The position numbers and the translations under genes were made by a program. The notes beneath the pieces are model-generated. The model saw only the letters and a list, made by a program, of their open reading frames with translations, was not told where the DNA came from and did not search any database. From Mesorhizobium sp. WSM4306 (GTDB lineage: Bacteria; Pseudomonadota; Alphaproteobacteria; Rhizobiales; Rhizobiaceae): a stretch of 64,000 nt of DNA. This document shows positions 42,207-51,070 of the stretch, one piece after another. The stretch lies in assembly GCF_007003975.1 (NCBI RefSeq), contig NZ_VFTC01000025.1:1-64000 (forward strand), in the 5' to 3' direction. Each line of letters starts with the position of its first letter. Position 1 is the stretch's first letter.

Positions 42207-43823
42207 ATGCAGACCTATGACTTCATCATCGTCGGCTCCGGCTCGGCCGGCTCGGTTCTCGCCGACAGGCTGTCGGCATCAGGCCGCTTTTCCGTGCTGG
42301 TGCTGGAAGCCGGCGGCACCGACCGCCGCTTTTACGTGCAGATGCCGCTCGGCTATGGCAAGACCTTCTTCGACCCGGCGGTCAATTGGAACTACAAGCC
42401 GGAGCCGGATCCCGGTCTCGGCGGCAATGTCGACCACTGGCCGCGCGGCAAGCTGCTCGGCGGCTCGAGCTCGATCAATGCCATGGTCTGGATTAGGGGC
42501 GCGCGCGAAGACTTTGACGATTGGCGCGATGCCGGCAATCCCGGCTGGGGCTATGACGATTTGCTGCCGGGCTTCAAGGCGCTCGAGGACAATGAGGCCG
42601 GCGCCGACGCATGGCGCGGCATCGGCGGCCCGCTGCACATCACCGACACGACGAACGCCGTCCATCCGCTGACCAAACGCTATCTCGCTGCCGGCCAGCA
42701 GGCCGGCCTGCCGCTCAACCCCGACTTCAATGGCGCTGCCCAGGAAGGCGTCGGCACCTACCAGATCTCCGCCAAAAATGGCCGCCGCATGTCAGCCGCG
42801 CGCGCCTTCCTGCGCCCGGCGATGAAACGCGCGAATGTGCGCGTCGAAACCAATGCACTGGCGAGCAAAATTCTGTTCCAAGGCAAACGCGCCGTCGGCA
42901 TCGAGTACCAGCAGAACGGCGAGACCAAGACCGCCCGCGCCGGTCGCGAGGTCATCCTCTCCGCCGGCTCGATCAACTCGCCACAACTGCTGCAGTTGTC
43001 CGGCGTCGGCCCCGCCGCGTTGCTCGGCGGCCTCGGCATTCCGGTCGTGCATGCCAACGAGAATGTCGGCGCGCATCTGCAGGACCATGTCGGCATCAAC
43101 TACACCTTCAAGGGCAAGGTGCCGACGCTGAACCAGATCCTGCGCCCCTGGTGGGGCAAACTGCTGGTCGGCATGCAATACATCCTGACGCGCTCGGGTC
43201 CGCTGTCGCTGTCGATGAACCATGGCGGCGGCTTCTTCCGCACCGACCCGGCGTTCTCACGGCCCAACATGCAGCTTTATTTCCAGGCCTTCTCCACCGT
43301 TATTCCAAAGAGCGGCGAGCGGCCTATCCTGACGCCGGACCCATGGCCGGGGTTCTCCATCGGCCTGTCCAACTGCCGCCCGACGAGCCGCGGCGAGATC
43401 ATGATCCGCTCCAGCAATCCGCGCGATTATCCCAAGATCGTCGCCAACGCCTATTCCACCAACGCCGATGTCGACGAGATGCTGGCGGCGGTGAAATTCG
43501 TGCGCAACATCGCCTCGATGCCGGCCATGGCCGAGATCATCGCCGAGGAGGTTTTGCCGGGGCCATCGATCCAGTCGGATGCCGACCTGATTACGGATTT
43601 CAGGAAACGCTCGGGCACCGTCTATCACCCGGTCTCGACCTGCCGCATGGGCCCCGATGCCGGGTCCGCCGTCGTCGATCCGCGCCTGAAAGTGCACGGG
43701 CTCGACGCCTTACGCGTCATCGACGCCTCGATCTTTCCCGCCAACATCACCGGCAACACCAACGCCGCCTCCATCATGACCGGATGGAAAGGCGCCGAAC
43801 TGGTTCTGGAGGACCAAAAATGA
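42207..43823 (+). CDS. GMC family oxidoreductase (choline dehydrogenase-like)
   Basis: 538 residues from the ATG at 42207. An N-terminal FAD-binding Rossmann motif (I-V-G-S-G-S-A-G-S-V-L-A-D-R-L) is followed by the GMC signature W-P-R-G-K-L-L-G-G-S-S-S-I-N. Near the C-terminus comes the catalytic H-P-V-S-T-C-R-M-G and I-F-P-A-N-I-T-G-N-T-N-A. It oxidises an alcohol or sugar-type hydroxyl using FAD. Its stop overlaps the next start (ATGA), so it heads a three-gene catabolic operon. Confidence 0.9.
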   Translation: MQTYDFIIVGSGSAGSVLADRLSASGRFSVLVLEAGGTDRRFYVQMPLGYGKTFFDPAVNWNYKPEPDPGLGGNVDHWPRGKLLGGSSSINAMVWIRGAREDFDDWRDAGNPGWGYDDLLPGFKALEDNEAGADAWRGIGGPLHITDTTNAVHPLTKRYLAAGQQAGLPLNPDFNGAAQEGVGTYQISAKNGRRMSAARAFLRPAMKRANVRVETNALASKILFQGKRAVGIEYQQNGETKTARAGREVILSAGSINSPQLLQLSGVGPAALLGGLGIPVVHANENVGAHLQDHVGINYTFKGKVPTLNQILRPWWGKLLVGMQYILTRSGPLSLSMNHGGGFFRTDPAFSRPNMQLYFQAFSTVIPKSGERPILTPDPWPGFSIGLSNCRPTSRGEIMIRSSNPRDYPKIVANAYSTNADVDEMLAAVKFVRNIASMPAMAEIIAEEVLPGPSIQSDADLITDFRKRSGTVYHPVSTCRMGPDAGSAVVDPRLKVHGLDALRVIDASIFPANITGNTNAASIMTGWKGAELVLEDQK

Positions 43824-45034
43824 AGATCACCGACGTCAAGACCTGGGTAGTCGGCAACCCGCCGCCCGGCATCGGCGGCAAGTATTTCATCTTCGTAAAA
43901 TTGACCACCGATGGTGGCGTGGTCGGTTATGGCGAGGCCTACAACGCCACCTTCTCGGCCCACACGACCGCGAAAATGGTCGAGGACATGGCCGAGCGCT
44001 ATCTCGTCGGGCGCGACCCGCACGACATCGAAAACTTCTTCCGCCGCGCCTATTCCTCCGGCTTCACCCAGCGCCCGGATGTTTCCGGCATGGGCTGTTT
44101 TTCCGCACTCGAAATGGCCTGTTGGGACATCATCGGCAAGGAAGCCAACAAGCCGGTCTACAAATTGCTCGGCGGCCAGGTGCACGAGACGCTGCGCTCC
44201 TACACGTATCTCTATCCGCACACCGGCAGTGTCCATTCCGAGGACGCGCCGGACGGCAGGAATGTCTACAACGATCCCGAATTGGCGGCGGCCTGTGCGC
44301 TCGAATATGTCGAGCAGGGTTTCAATGCCGTGAAGCTCGACCCGGCGGGGCCTTACACCGCTTTCGACGGCCACCAGCCGCGCCTCATCGACATCGATGT
44401 CTCCACCCGCATGATCAAGGCGATCCGCGAAGCGGTCGGCACCCGCGCCGATATTCTGTTCGGCACGCATGGCCAGTTCACGGCATCGGGCGCGCTGCGC
44501 ATGGCGCGCGCCATCGAACCTTACGATCCGCTGTGGTTCGAAGAGCCGGTGCCGCCCGACATGCCCGAAGTGATGGCGCAGGTTGCCCGCGGCACGTCGA
44601 TCCCGATCGCCACCGGTGAGCGGCTGACAACCAAATTCGAATTCGCCCGCGTCATCGAGAACCGCGCCGCGACCATCCTGCAGCCGGACCTCGGCCGTTC
44701 CGGCGGCATTCTCGAAACCAAGAAGATCGCCGCCATGGCCGAGGCCTACCACATCCAGGTCGCGCCGCACTGCTATTCCGGGCCGATCGTCGGCGCCGCC
44801 AACATCCAGCTGGCGGTGACGCTGCCCAACTTCCTTATCCTGGAATCGCTGAAGCAGTGGGATGGTTTCCACGCCACGCTGCTGAAGAAGCAGATCGAGT
44901 GGCAGGACGGCAATGTCATCCCGTCGAAGGAGCCCGGCCTTGGCGTCGAACTCAACGAAGCCGTCTGCGATGCGCATCCCTACACCGGTAAGGATTTGCA
45001 TTTGCAGATGATGCAGACACCGCTGATGCCGTGA
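43820..45034 (+). CDS. Enolase superfamily protein (mandelate racemase/muconate lactonizing family)
   Basis: 404 residues. The capping domain is residues 1-130, and the barrel has N-A-V-K-L-D-P-A-G, the metal-ligand Glu residues in W-F-E-E-P-V-P and A-T-G-E-R-L, and a final A-P-H-C-Y-S-G-P. This is the galactonate/mannonate dehydratase-like branch. The first metal ligand, usually the Asp of a D-x-H-G motif, reads T in F-G-T-H-G-Q, so the chemistry may differ. Members dehydrate acid sugars. It overlaps both neighbours by four bases, with the GMC oxidoreductase before and a 3-hydroxyisobutyrate dehydrogenase-like protein after. Confidence 0.87.
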   Translation: MKITDVKTWVVGNPPPGIGGKYFIFVKLTTDGGVVGYGEAYNATFSAHTTAKMVEDMAERYLVGRDPHDIENFFRRAYSSGFTQRPDVSGMGCFSALEMACWDIIGKEANKPVYKLLGGQVHETLRSYTYLYPHTGSVHSEDAPDGRNVYNDPELAAACALEYVEQGFNAVKLDPAGPYTAFDGHQPRLIDIDVSTRMIKAIREAVGTRADILFGTHGQFTASGALRMARAIEPYDPLWFEEPVPPDMPEVMAQVARGTSIPIATGERLTTKFEFARVIENRAATILQPDLGRSGGILETKKIAAMAEAYHIQVAPHCYSGPIVGAANIQLAVTLPNFLILESLKQWDGFHATLLKKQIEWQDGNVIPSKEPGLGVELNEAVCDAHPYTGKDLHLQMMQTPLMP

Positions 45035-45948
45035 GCAAGCGCTACGCCTTCATCGGCCTTGGCCATCTCGGCGGCAACCTTGCCGCCAGTCTGTTGCGAC
45101 ATGGTTTCGCCGTCACCGCCTTCGACCGTGACCCCACGGCCGTCGAGCGCCTCGTGGCGCTCGGCGCGACGGCCGCGGCGAGCCCAGCCGCAGCCGCAGC
45201 GTGGGCCGGCAATGCCATTACTTGCCTGCCCTCGCCCAAGGTCAGCGAAGCTGTGCTGACTGGTGCCGACGGCCTACTCGAAGGTCTGCCCAAGGGTGGC
45301 ACCTGGATCGAGATGTCGACCAATGGTCGCGATGAGATTCTGCGCCTGGCAGCCCTTGCCTCGGCCAAGGGCGTCGAGACGCTGGAGTGCCCGGTCACCG
45401 GTGGGGTGCATCTGGCGGCAGTGGGAAAGATCACCGCGCTGGTCGGTGGCGATGCAGCTCTCTATGAGCGGCATCGTCCAGCAATCGAAGCAATGTGCGC
45501 AAAATCGTTCCTGATGGGGCCGGTTGGCTCGGCGGCGGTGATCAAGGTCATCACCAACATGCTGGCCTTCATCCACCTCGTCGCCGCCGGCGAGGCGCTG
45601 ATGCTGGCCAAACAGGGCGGGCTCGACCTCGCCCAATCCTACCACGCTATCGTTGCGTCCTCCGGCAACAGCTTCGTCCACGAAACTGAAAGCCAGCTCA
45701 TTCTCAACGGTTCCTACGACATCGGCTTCACGATGGATCTGGCGCTGAAGGACCTCGGCTTTGCGCTTGCCATGGCCGAACAATCCGGCGTGCCGCTCGA
45801 CCTGGCCAGCCGCGTCAACGCGATTTTTGAGCAAGGCAAAGCGGCCTATGGCGGCGGCGCCTGGTCGACCCAGATCGTCAAACTGCTCGAAGACGCCGTC
45901 GACGCCGACCTGCGCGCACCCGGATTCCCGTCCAAACTTGAGGCCTAG
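45031..45948 (+). CDS. NAD(P)-dependent oxidoreductase, 3-hydroxyisobutyrate dehydrogenase-like
   Basis: 305 residues with a GTG start (GTGA overlap). It is a beta-hydroxyacid dehydrogenase. The N-terminal motif is F-I-G-L-G-H-L-G-G-N-L-A, where the family has G-L-G-x-M-G. The S-T-N-G-R-D substrate region lies near residue 96, followed by E-C-P-V-T-G-G near 117. The catalytic Lys is in A-A-V-I-K-V-I-T-N-M near 168. It oxidises or reduces a 3-hydroxy acid. Third gene of the operon; the set suggests breakdown of a sugar-acid or polyol-like compound. Confidence 0.9.
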   Translation: MSKRYAFIGLGHLGGNLAASLLRHGFAVTAFDRDPTAVERLVALGATAAASPAAAAAWAGNAITCLPSPKVSEAVLTGADGLLEGLPKGGTWIEMSTNGRDEILRLAALASAKGVETLECPVTGGVHLAAVGKITALVGGDAALYERHRPAIEAMCAKSFLMGPVGSAAVIKVITNMLAFIHLVAAGEALMLAKQGGLDLAQSYHAIVASSGNSFVHETESQLILNGSYDIGFTMDLALKDLGFALAMAEQSGVPLDLASRVNAIFEQGKAAYGGGAWSTQIVKLLEDAVDADLRAPGFPSKLEA

Positions 45949-46019
45949 TCGGCAAATATTTAGCAAATGTCTTCAGGGGCTTAGTCCAGCCTTCAGAATC
46001 AGAGCGTAAGGCCCTTGAT

Positions 46020-46958
46020 TCAATATCTGAGCGTCAGCGCTCCCTGCAAAATCTCGAAGGTCGCCGGTATGCGCCCCGGCGACTCGCCATCTATGTCGAC
46101 CAGCGCGCCATTTTTCTCAACATCGCCGAGCGGTTCGACCACCACTTTCCGGCCGCGCAAGATCGTGATGGCCGGATGATTGCGATGCCGTCCGCCATAG
46201 AGCAGGCGGATGTCCCAGATCAGCTTCAGCTTGCCGGCCGCGCGCAATATGACGATGTCGAACTGGCCGTCGGTGAGCTCAGCGTCCGGCGCGATCATCA
46301 TGCCGCCGCCGAAGAATTTGCCGTTGGCCACCGCCACCAGCGCCATGCGCGCTTCGACCGGCGTGCCGTCGTCGACGGTGATCCGGACGTCCTGGAAACG
46401 GTAGCGGATAAACTCCACCACGGTGCGCCAGAAAAACAGCGCCTTGGCCGACACTTTGCCCTTGCGCTTGTCGGCATTGACCGCGCGGTCGGTGGCCCCA
46501 GACAGGCCGAGGCTGGCGATGTTGATGAAGTGGCGGCTGGCCAGCGCGCCATGATCATCGATGTAGCAGATGCGCCCCGCATCGACCTTGCGCGCCTTCG
46601 CCTCGGCGATCCGTTTCAGCACCGCGTCCACCTCTTTCGGCAGGCCGAGCCCGCGCGCGAAGTCGATGCCTGTGCCGCAAGGCAGCAAGCCAAGTTCGGT
46701 TGTCCGGCCGCTCTCGTCGAATGCCTGCAGCAATCCGTCGGCCACCTCGCTGGCGGTGCCGTCGCCGCCGGCCGCGATCACCAGATCGAAGCCGCTGGCC
46801 GCGAGGTCGAGCGCCAGCCTTTCGGCGTCGCCCTCGGCCTGCGTCTCGCGCAATTCGAAATCGCCGAAATGGCTTTTCAACGAAGCGGCAACCTCCGGCC
46901 AATGCCGTTTCAGCCGGCCGCCGCCGGCTATCGGATTGAGCACCACCCCGACTTTCAA
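46020..46958 (-). CDS. Diacylglycerol/lipid kinase family protein
   Basis: 312 residues from a TTG at 46958, chosen because GGGGAGG lies five bases upstream and the protein then starts with the family pattern K-V-G-V-V-L-N-P-I-A-G-G-G. Longer frames from 47015 or 47042 have no site. The catalytic-domain motif is A-A-G-G-D-G-T-A-S-E near residue 65. Later P-C-G-T-G-I-D-F-A-R and G-G-G-M-M-I-A-P are typical. It phosphorylates a lipid such as diacylglycerol or a sphingoid base with ATP. Confidence 0.85.
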   Translation of the reverse strand: MKVGVVLNPIAGGGRLKRHWPEVAASLKSHFGDFELRETQAEGDAERLALDLAASGFDLVIAAGGDGTASEVADGLLQAFDESGRTTELGLLPCGTGIDFARGLGLPKEVDAVLKRIAEAKARKVDAGRICYIDDHGALASRHFINIASLGLSGATDRAVNADKRKGKVSAKALFFWRTVVEFIRYRFQDVRITVDDGTPVEARMALVAVANGKFFGGGMMIAPDAELTDGQFDIVILRAAGKLKLIWDIRLLYGGRHRNHPAITILRGRKVVVEPLGDVEKNGALVDIDGESPGRIPATFEILQGALTLRY

Positions 46959-47730
46959 CGACGCCTCCCCAAAAGGACGGCGGGACGTGGTGGCCGCAAA
47001 GTCCTTTGCCGGCATTGAAACCCGTGCCGACCGCCGGAGCAAGGGGCGCAGCCGATTGGAGTGTCAAAAAGCGGGGAAGGCTGTCTAAAGCAGCAGCCGC
47101 CGAAATTCTGAGGTTCGTGGCAAACCATCCCCGATAACCCCGTTATCCACAGGCTCGTGCCCATTCCCCAAAACCCTTACCCGGCGTAAGTTTAACCCAT
47201 CTCAGGCGGCTACCGATCGCCACGCCGAAAGGCAAAGCGAAAAGGCGGATTTCCTGAGGCCCGTACGGCCCGAAGCGAGAGCAGGCTTGCCTGTTCGAGG
47301 GACGGATGCCGAGACCTACGGGGCCGCGGAAAGTGTGCGAACGCCGACGGCGGACCGATGCTGCCATGAAGGACGGCAAAACCTTCGATGGCACGCTGAG
47401 CGAAGCTCGCAAGGGTGGAGAACGGCGTGGCCTGGAACGGGCATCGCCCTCGGGTGGTGACTGGCAGGGCCGTCAAAATCAAGGCCGGCATGGCGCGACG
47501 ACTTTACGGAAGTTGCTGCCGCGACCGTGTCCTGATCTGACAGGGAGGCGCTGGGAGAAATCCCGGCGCCGACTGTCTTTTGGGCGCCCCACTCCCCTTT
47601 CCAGCTGGGGCTGCAACTCTCGGTAAAATCGGCTGACGTCCAGCGTCGTTTGAAGGGGATACTACATGACGCTGATCCGGACGCCGGCCGCCACCTGCAT
47701 TCCGCACCGACGCTGCCGTCCTGCCACGGC
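46959..47730. other. Non-coding or decayed stretch
   Basis: About 770 bases with no supported gene. It contains an inverted repeat at 47539-47577 (GACAG..GGCGC..GGG facing CCC..GCGCC..CTGTC). The rest is basic-looking sequence in all frames with no ribosome-binding site leading into a good frame. It may be repeat-derived or the remains of lost genes. Confidence 0.45.
47539..47577. repeat. Inverted repeat
   Basis: A 39-base interrupted palindrome with three matching blocks (GACAG/CTGTC, GGCGC/GCGCC, GGG/CCC). It may be a decayed terminator for the short frame or a REP-type element. Confidence 0.4.
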
Positions 47731-47976
47731 ATGACCGGCCATTATCCTGCTCCGCTGGCTGAAGCGTATCGTCAAGATGACGAAATCATGATCACCATGC
47801 TGTCGGCGGCCGAGCTTGGGCCGCCCGGAGGCGCCCGCGCGCTGTTCAGCCAACCGATCCCCGTCGATCCGGCTACCCACCGCACCGGACTGACCGTCGC
47901 CGTGCGCAAGCTGCACCTTGTGGCGCCAGCACTGACCAAGGCCGGCGCCAGGTTGGAGCACGTCTACGACTACTGA
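47731..47976 (+). CDS. Short hypothetical frame, possibly a gene remnant
   Basis: 81 residues from the ATG at 47731. The last 45 codons have the third-position bias of real genes here and give P-I-P-V-D-P-A-T-H-R-T-G and G-A-R-L-E-H-V-Y-D-Y, which looks like a normal protein end. The first part is less convincing, and I cannot find a start with a ribosome-binding site. It may be the C-terminal remnant of a larger protein. Family not recognised. Confidence 0.3.
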   Translation: MTGHYPAPLAEAYRQDDEIMITMLSAAELGPPGGARALFSQPIPVDPATHRTGLTVAVRKLHLVAPALTKAGARLEHVYDY

Positions 47977-48009
47977 AGCGGCGACTGCTCAACGGCGAGG
48001 CCTGCCGGG

Positions 48010-48627
48010 CTACTTCTTGGGGCCCATGCCCGGGATCAATTTGAGGCCGGCGTTTATATATTCCGGCCGGATGGCGCCGCTGATGAGCGTGAAAGTTGCC
48101 AGCATGATGCTGGCCAGCGCCCCATCATGCCATGGCCTGAGGGCCAGCGCGTTAACAGCATAGGCCCAGAACGGAAAGGCAAGCATGGACATGACGATGT
48201 TGGCGCCCGGAGCCTCCGCGCTGTCGGCGGCATCGCTCACTGATTTAAGATAGATCGGCGTCATTGCCAGCGCGATGATCAACACGATCCATGAAATGTT
48301 CCAGATGCTGAAGCCGGCCATTTTGACCGTGTCTATAGCGGCCCGCACAGCGCCAGGAACATCGGTGGATTTCTCATCCAGCGCCGTTGCCAAAGCCTTG
48401 GCCACCGGCTCCTCGGCGGCGTTGTCGAGAATGGAATTGACGAAGATGAAGAACGCCACGACCTCGGCGGGCACATACTTCGCCACCCGGTCGAGATAAC
48501 CATCGCCGCCTTTCGAGTCCGTTTCGCCCTGACCGTTCTGCCCGCCTTCATCGTTTTCAGCGCCTGCAACGCCCTCAAGCGTCGCATTGCCTTTCGACAC
48601 CACCGCGGACCGGACAATTCTTCCCAT
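48010..48627 (-). CDS. Hypothetical membrane protein
   Basis: 205 residues with GGAGGGG six bases before the ATG. A hydrophilic, Gly/Glu/Asp-rich N-terminus (E-G-V-A-G-A-E-N-D-E-G-G-Q) precedes four hydrophobic stretches: near residues 55-65 (V-V-A-F-F-I-F-V), 105-125, 145-160 and 170-185. The order D-R-V-A-K-Y-V-P-A-E-V-V-A-F-F recalls short membrane proteins in which a Y-V-P-A-E motif precedes the first helix, common in uncharacterised families. The function is unknown. Confidence 0.65.
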   Translation of the reverse strand: MGRIVRSAVVSKGNATLEGVAGAENDEGGQNGQGETDSKGGDGYLDRVAKYVPAEVVAFFIFVNSILDNAAEEPVAKALATALDEKSTDVPGAVRAAIDTVKMAGFSIWNISWIVLIIALAMTPIYLKSVSDAADSAEAPGANIVMSMLAFPFWAYAVNALALRPWHDGALASIMLATFTLISGAIRPEYINAGLKLIPGMGPKK

Positions 48628-48914
48628 GGCAAACCCCTCCGATATTGTTGTATCGCCCCGTCAGTATCGTAATAGAAAACCGCTCCAGGAAACAGTTGTC
48701 GCTGCCAGAGCCGGCAATATTTATTTTAAGCTTCTTTCTGCAAATGTACCATGGCCACCACCCTATCTGCTCCCGGGCGTTTCGAAATCCACCTATAGTG
48801 AGCCGTTCCCTAAACCGCATCGCCCAGCTCATTCCGCGATGGTGGCCAAAATCCCGCCTTGTTCGCGGGCGATGGAGGGGGTGGCTGCCGGGGGGCAATC
48901 CGAAGGACAAGACC

Positions 48915-49436
48915 GTGATCAAGACCGCCCTTGTCGCAATGACCATTGTCGGCTGCGACTGCGACGCCAAGCTTTGCGAATATATCGGCGAGACACCGGC
49001 AAAGTGGGCAACCATCGCCGACTGCGAAGCGGCGATGAAAAGCCAGATGCTGCACCAGAAGAACTTCAACTATCCGCTGGTCTCCGGCATCTGCCGCACC
49101 AAGGGCTCGGCATCCTCTTCGCAACTGGCAGCGACCGCATCCCGCCCGGAACTGAAGCCGGCCGGTCGGAGTGTTCAGTCTCAAAGCCCATTGCCGCCGG
49201 AACTGAGCCATCGGCCAAGCGTTCCCGTCGGCTCGCCGACGACGGCCATGGAAGCAGCGGCAGCCCGGCCCCTCGCCTATGAGCAGATGGTTGATGGCGG
49301 GACCGGCATGCTCTACCGCACCGGGAACGGCTATGCCGTGGTCAAGACCGACCTCGGCCGTGCCGCGTCGGCAACGGTCGACATGGCAAAGCGGTCGGCG
49401 AACTGGCTGGGAGGACTCGTGCCCAGCGGATTGTGA
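48915..49436 (+). CDS. Hypothetical exported protein
   Basis: About 173 residues, probably from the GTG at 48915 with AAGGA upstream; longer frames from 48645 have no site. The N-terminus V-I-K-T-A-L-V-A-M-T-I-V-G-C-D-C resembles a lipobox-like or signal segment, then C-D-A-K-L-C-E-Y-I-G. The following W-A-T-I-A-D-C-E-A-A-M and G-I-C-R-T-K-G show several paired cysteines. A Ser/Pro-rich linker and a hydrophilic C-terminus end the protein. No family is recognised. Confidence 0.6.
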   Translation: MIKTALVAMTIVGCDCDAKLCEYIGETPAKWATIADCEAAMKSQMLHQKNFNYPLVSGICRTKGSASSSQLAATASRPELKPAGRSVQSQSPLPPELSHRPSVPVGSPTTAMEAAAARPLAYEQMVDGGTGMLYRTGNGYAVVKTDLGRAASATVDMAKRSANWLGGLVPSGL

Positions 49437-49537
49437 GCGGCCGCGCGTTCGGGCCATAACACGGTGTCGCACTGCCGTTGAAACCTCCAGATAGATGCAT
49501 GATGGTGTGAGGCATCGACACGGAGGAGCGCCTTTCC

Positions 49538-50032
49538 ATGAAGCATGCAATTCGCGTGATGCTGTCCCTGATGTTGGCGTCAGCTCCGATTTCGGCCGGA
49601 GCGCAAAATTCCCAGCAGGGCGACGACAAGGTTGTCAACGTCGCAAGGGACGATCCGGACATGGCGGCAGCCATTGCGCAGGCGCGCGCCAGCCTCGATC
49701 AATTCCTGTCCTTGTCGGAAGCACCACCAGCCGGAACCACCGATTACAAATTGAAGGTCGAGGTCAAGGACGGCGACACTTCGGAACATTTCTGGATCAT
49801 CCCCTTCCACAAGACCGCAAGCGGCTTTGCAGGAACATTGGCGAATGAGCCGCAGGCCGTGCACAACGTGACTGCCGGCCAGGAACTCGAATTCACCCGG
49901 GACGATATTTCCGACTGGGGTTACACCAAGAACGGCCGTCAGGTCGGCAGCTTCACCGTCTGCGTGCTGTTCAAGGCGATATCGAAGGAAGAAGCCGCCT
50001 ATTATCGCGAGAACTACGGTTTCGACTGCTGA
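49538..50032 (+). CDS. DUF2314 domain-containing exported protein
   Basis: 164 residues with GGAGG before the ATG. A signal peptide (M-K-H-A-I-R-V-M-L-S-L-M-L-A-S-A-P-I-S-A-G-A) is followed by a DUF2314 domain, recognisable by D-P-D-M-A-A-A-I-A-Q-A-R, K-V-E-V-K-D, E-H-F-W-I and the late D-I-S-D-W-G-Y. Such domains are often periplasmic or immunity-like; the function is unknown. Confidence 0.8.
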   Translation: MKHAIRVMLSLMLASAPISAGAQNSQQGDDKVVNVARDDPDMAAAIAQARASLDQFLSLSEAPPAGTTDYKLKVEVKDGDTSEHFWIIPFHKTASGFAGTLANEPQAVHNVTAGQELEFTRDDISDWGYTKNGRQVGSFTVCVLFKAISKEEAAYYRENYGFDC

Positions 50033-50038
50033 CGCGCG

Positions 50039-51016
50039 TCAGCCAGGCTGAACCTCGCCATCCGTCGCGCCGATCTTGCGCACCAGCGCCGCCGTCGCCA
50101 GGATCGAGCCCATATCGGCGATCATCGGCGCGATATGCTTGGTGTAATCAAGCGGCACGGAAATGGCGGGCAGTTCGAAAAAGTTCTTCGGCTGCGGCAA
50201 AAGCAGGAAACCGTCGCTGCCGTTGAGCGCGACCCGCGCCGGATCATCGCGCCATGTCTCATGCAGCCATTTCAGCGCCTGCGCCAGCCGGCCAGCTACC
50301 AGCGGTTGGGCAGCGGCGACATTGTCGGTGCGGAATTCATAGTCGCCATCGAGCAGGGGATCACCGCTCGACAGCTCCTGCATCTTGCCGGCGAAGATGC
50401 CGCGGAAGAAACCGACGACCGCATTGCTGCGCCGCGTCGCCACCAATGTGCCGGGAAATGGCGCGATCGTCTCGAAGGCGACGATGACGCCCTTGAAGAC
50501 CGTCGACGAGCCTTTGCCCGTGCCCTGGCGCAACTCCGCCTCGTAAAGCTCGAACGGAAACTCCTCGTAGCGGCCTGACACGATGTCGTCGAAGCTTTGC
50601 CGGTTGAAGGCGCCGACCACGGCGCGCGGCAGCCGGTCGAAGGAATTCGGCGTCACGCTTTGCTGATAACGCACATCCCTGATGAAGCCGAAGATGATCG
50701 GCAGCAGCGTATCGCGAAACGATTGCTGCAGCCGCGTTGCCGGTCTCATCGCCACGAAATAGAGCAGCAGCGCCGCGAAGAAGCCGCCGATATAGAGAAA
50801 CACATGCGGCGTCGAGAACCACTGCTCGTTCAAGTCGGCGACCTTGTTGAACAGCCAGGCGACCAGCGCAACAAAGACCAGCAGCAGCCCCAGAAACACC
50901 GGCACCCGCCAGCGCACCTGGCGATAGGCCGAGGCGCGTCCGGCCTCATAGGTTTCGATGTTCCTCCTGATGCCGGCGATGACCGTTTCATCAGGCATGA
51001 AATCCGCTGTTTCCAT
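50039..51016 (-). CDS. DUF3137 domain-containing membrane protein
   Basis: 325 residues with GAGGGGG before the ATG. Two adjacent transmembrane helices lie at residues 33-55 and 70-90 (V-F-L-G-L-L-L-V-F-V-A-L-V-A-W and V-F-L-Y-I-G-G-F-F-A-A-L-L-L-Y-F). A DUF3137-type cytoplasmic domain follows, with Y-E-E-F-P-F-E-L-Y-E-A-E-L and V-F-K-G-V-I-V-A-F. Function unknown; such proteins are often galactosyl- or lipid-linked by annotation only. It ends 6 bases from the stop of the convergent DUF2314 gene. Confidence 0.8.
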   Translation of the reverse strand: METADFMPDETVIAGIRRNIETYEAGRASAYRQVRWRVPVFLGLLLVFVALVAWLFNKVADLNEQWFSTPHVFLYIGGFFAALLLYFVAMRPATRLQQSFRDTLLPIIFGFIRDVRYQQSVTPNSFDRLPRAVVGAFNRQSFDDIVSGRYEEFPFELYEAELRQGTGKGSSTVFKGVIVAFETIAPFPGTLVATRRSNAVVGFFRGIFAGKMQELSSGDPLLDGDYEFRTDNVAAAQPLVAGRLAQALKWLHETWRDDPARVALNGSDGFLLLPQPKNFFELPAISVPLDYTKHIAPMIADMGSILATAALVRKIGATDGEVQPG

Positions 51017-51070
51017 CGCCCCCTCGCAAGCTTGACTGTGTTCATGATAGCCGCTTTTGCGGGAAAGTCG

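Noticed and set aside
42611..43819. Plus-strand frame extending the enolase-superfamily gene upstream
   Set aside because: The upstream part overlaps the GMC oxidoreductase in another frame and is Arg/Pro-rich without similarity; the true start is the ATG at 43820 overlapping the GMC stop.
43625..45001. 458-codon minus-strand frame under the enolase-superfamily gene
   Set aside because: The plus strand has clear enolase-superfamily motifs and overlapping operon neighbours; the antisense product has no recognisable domain.
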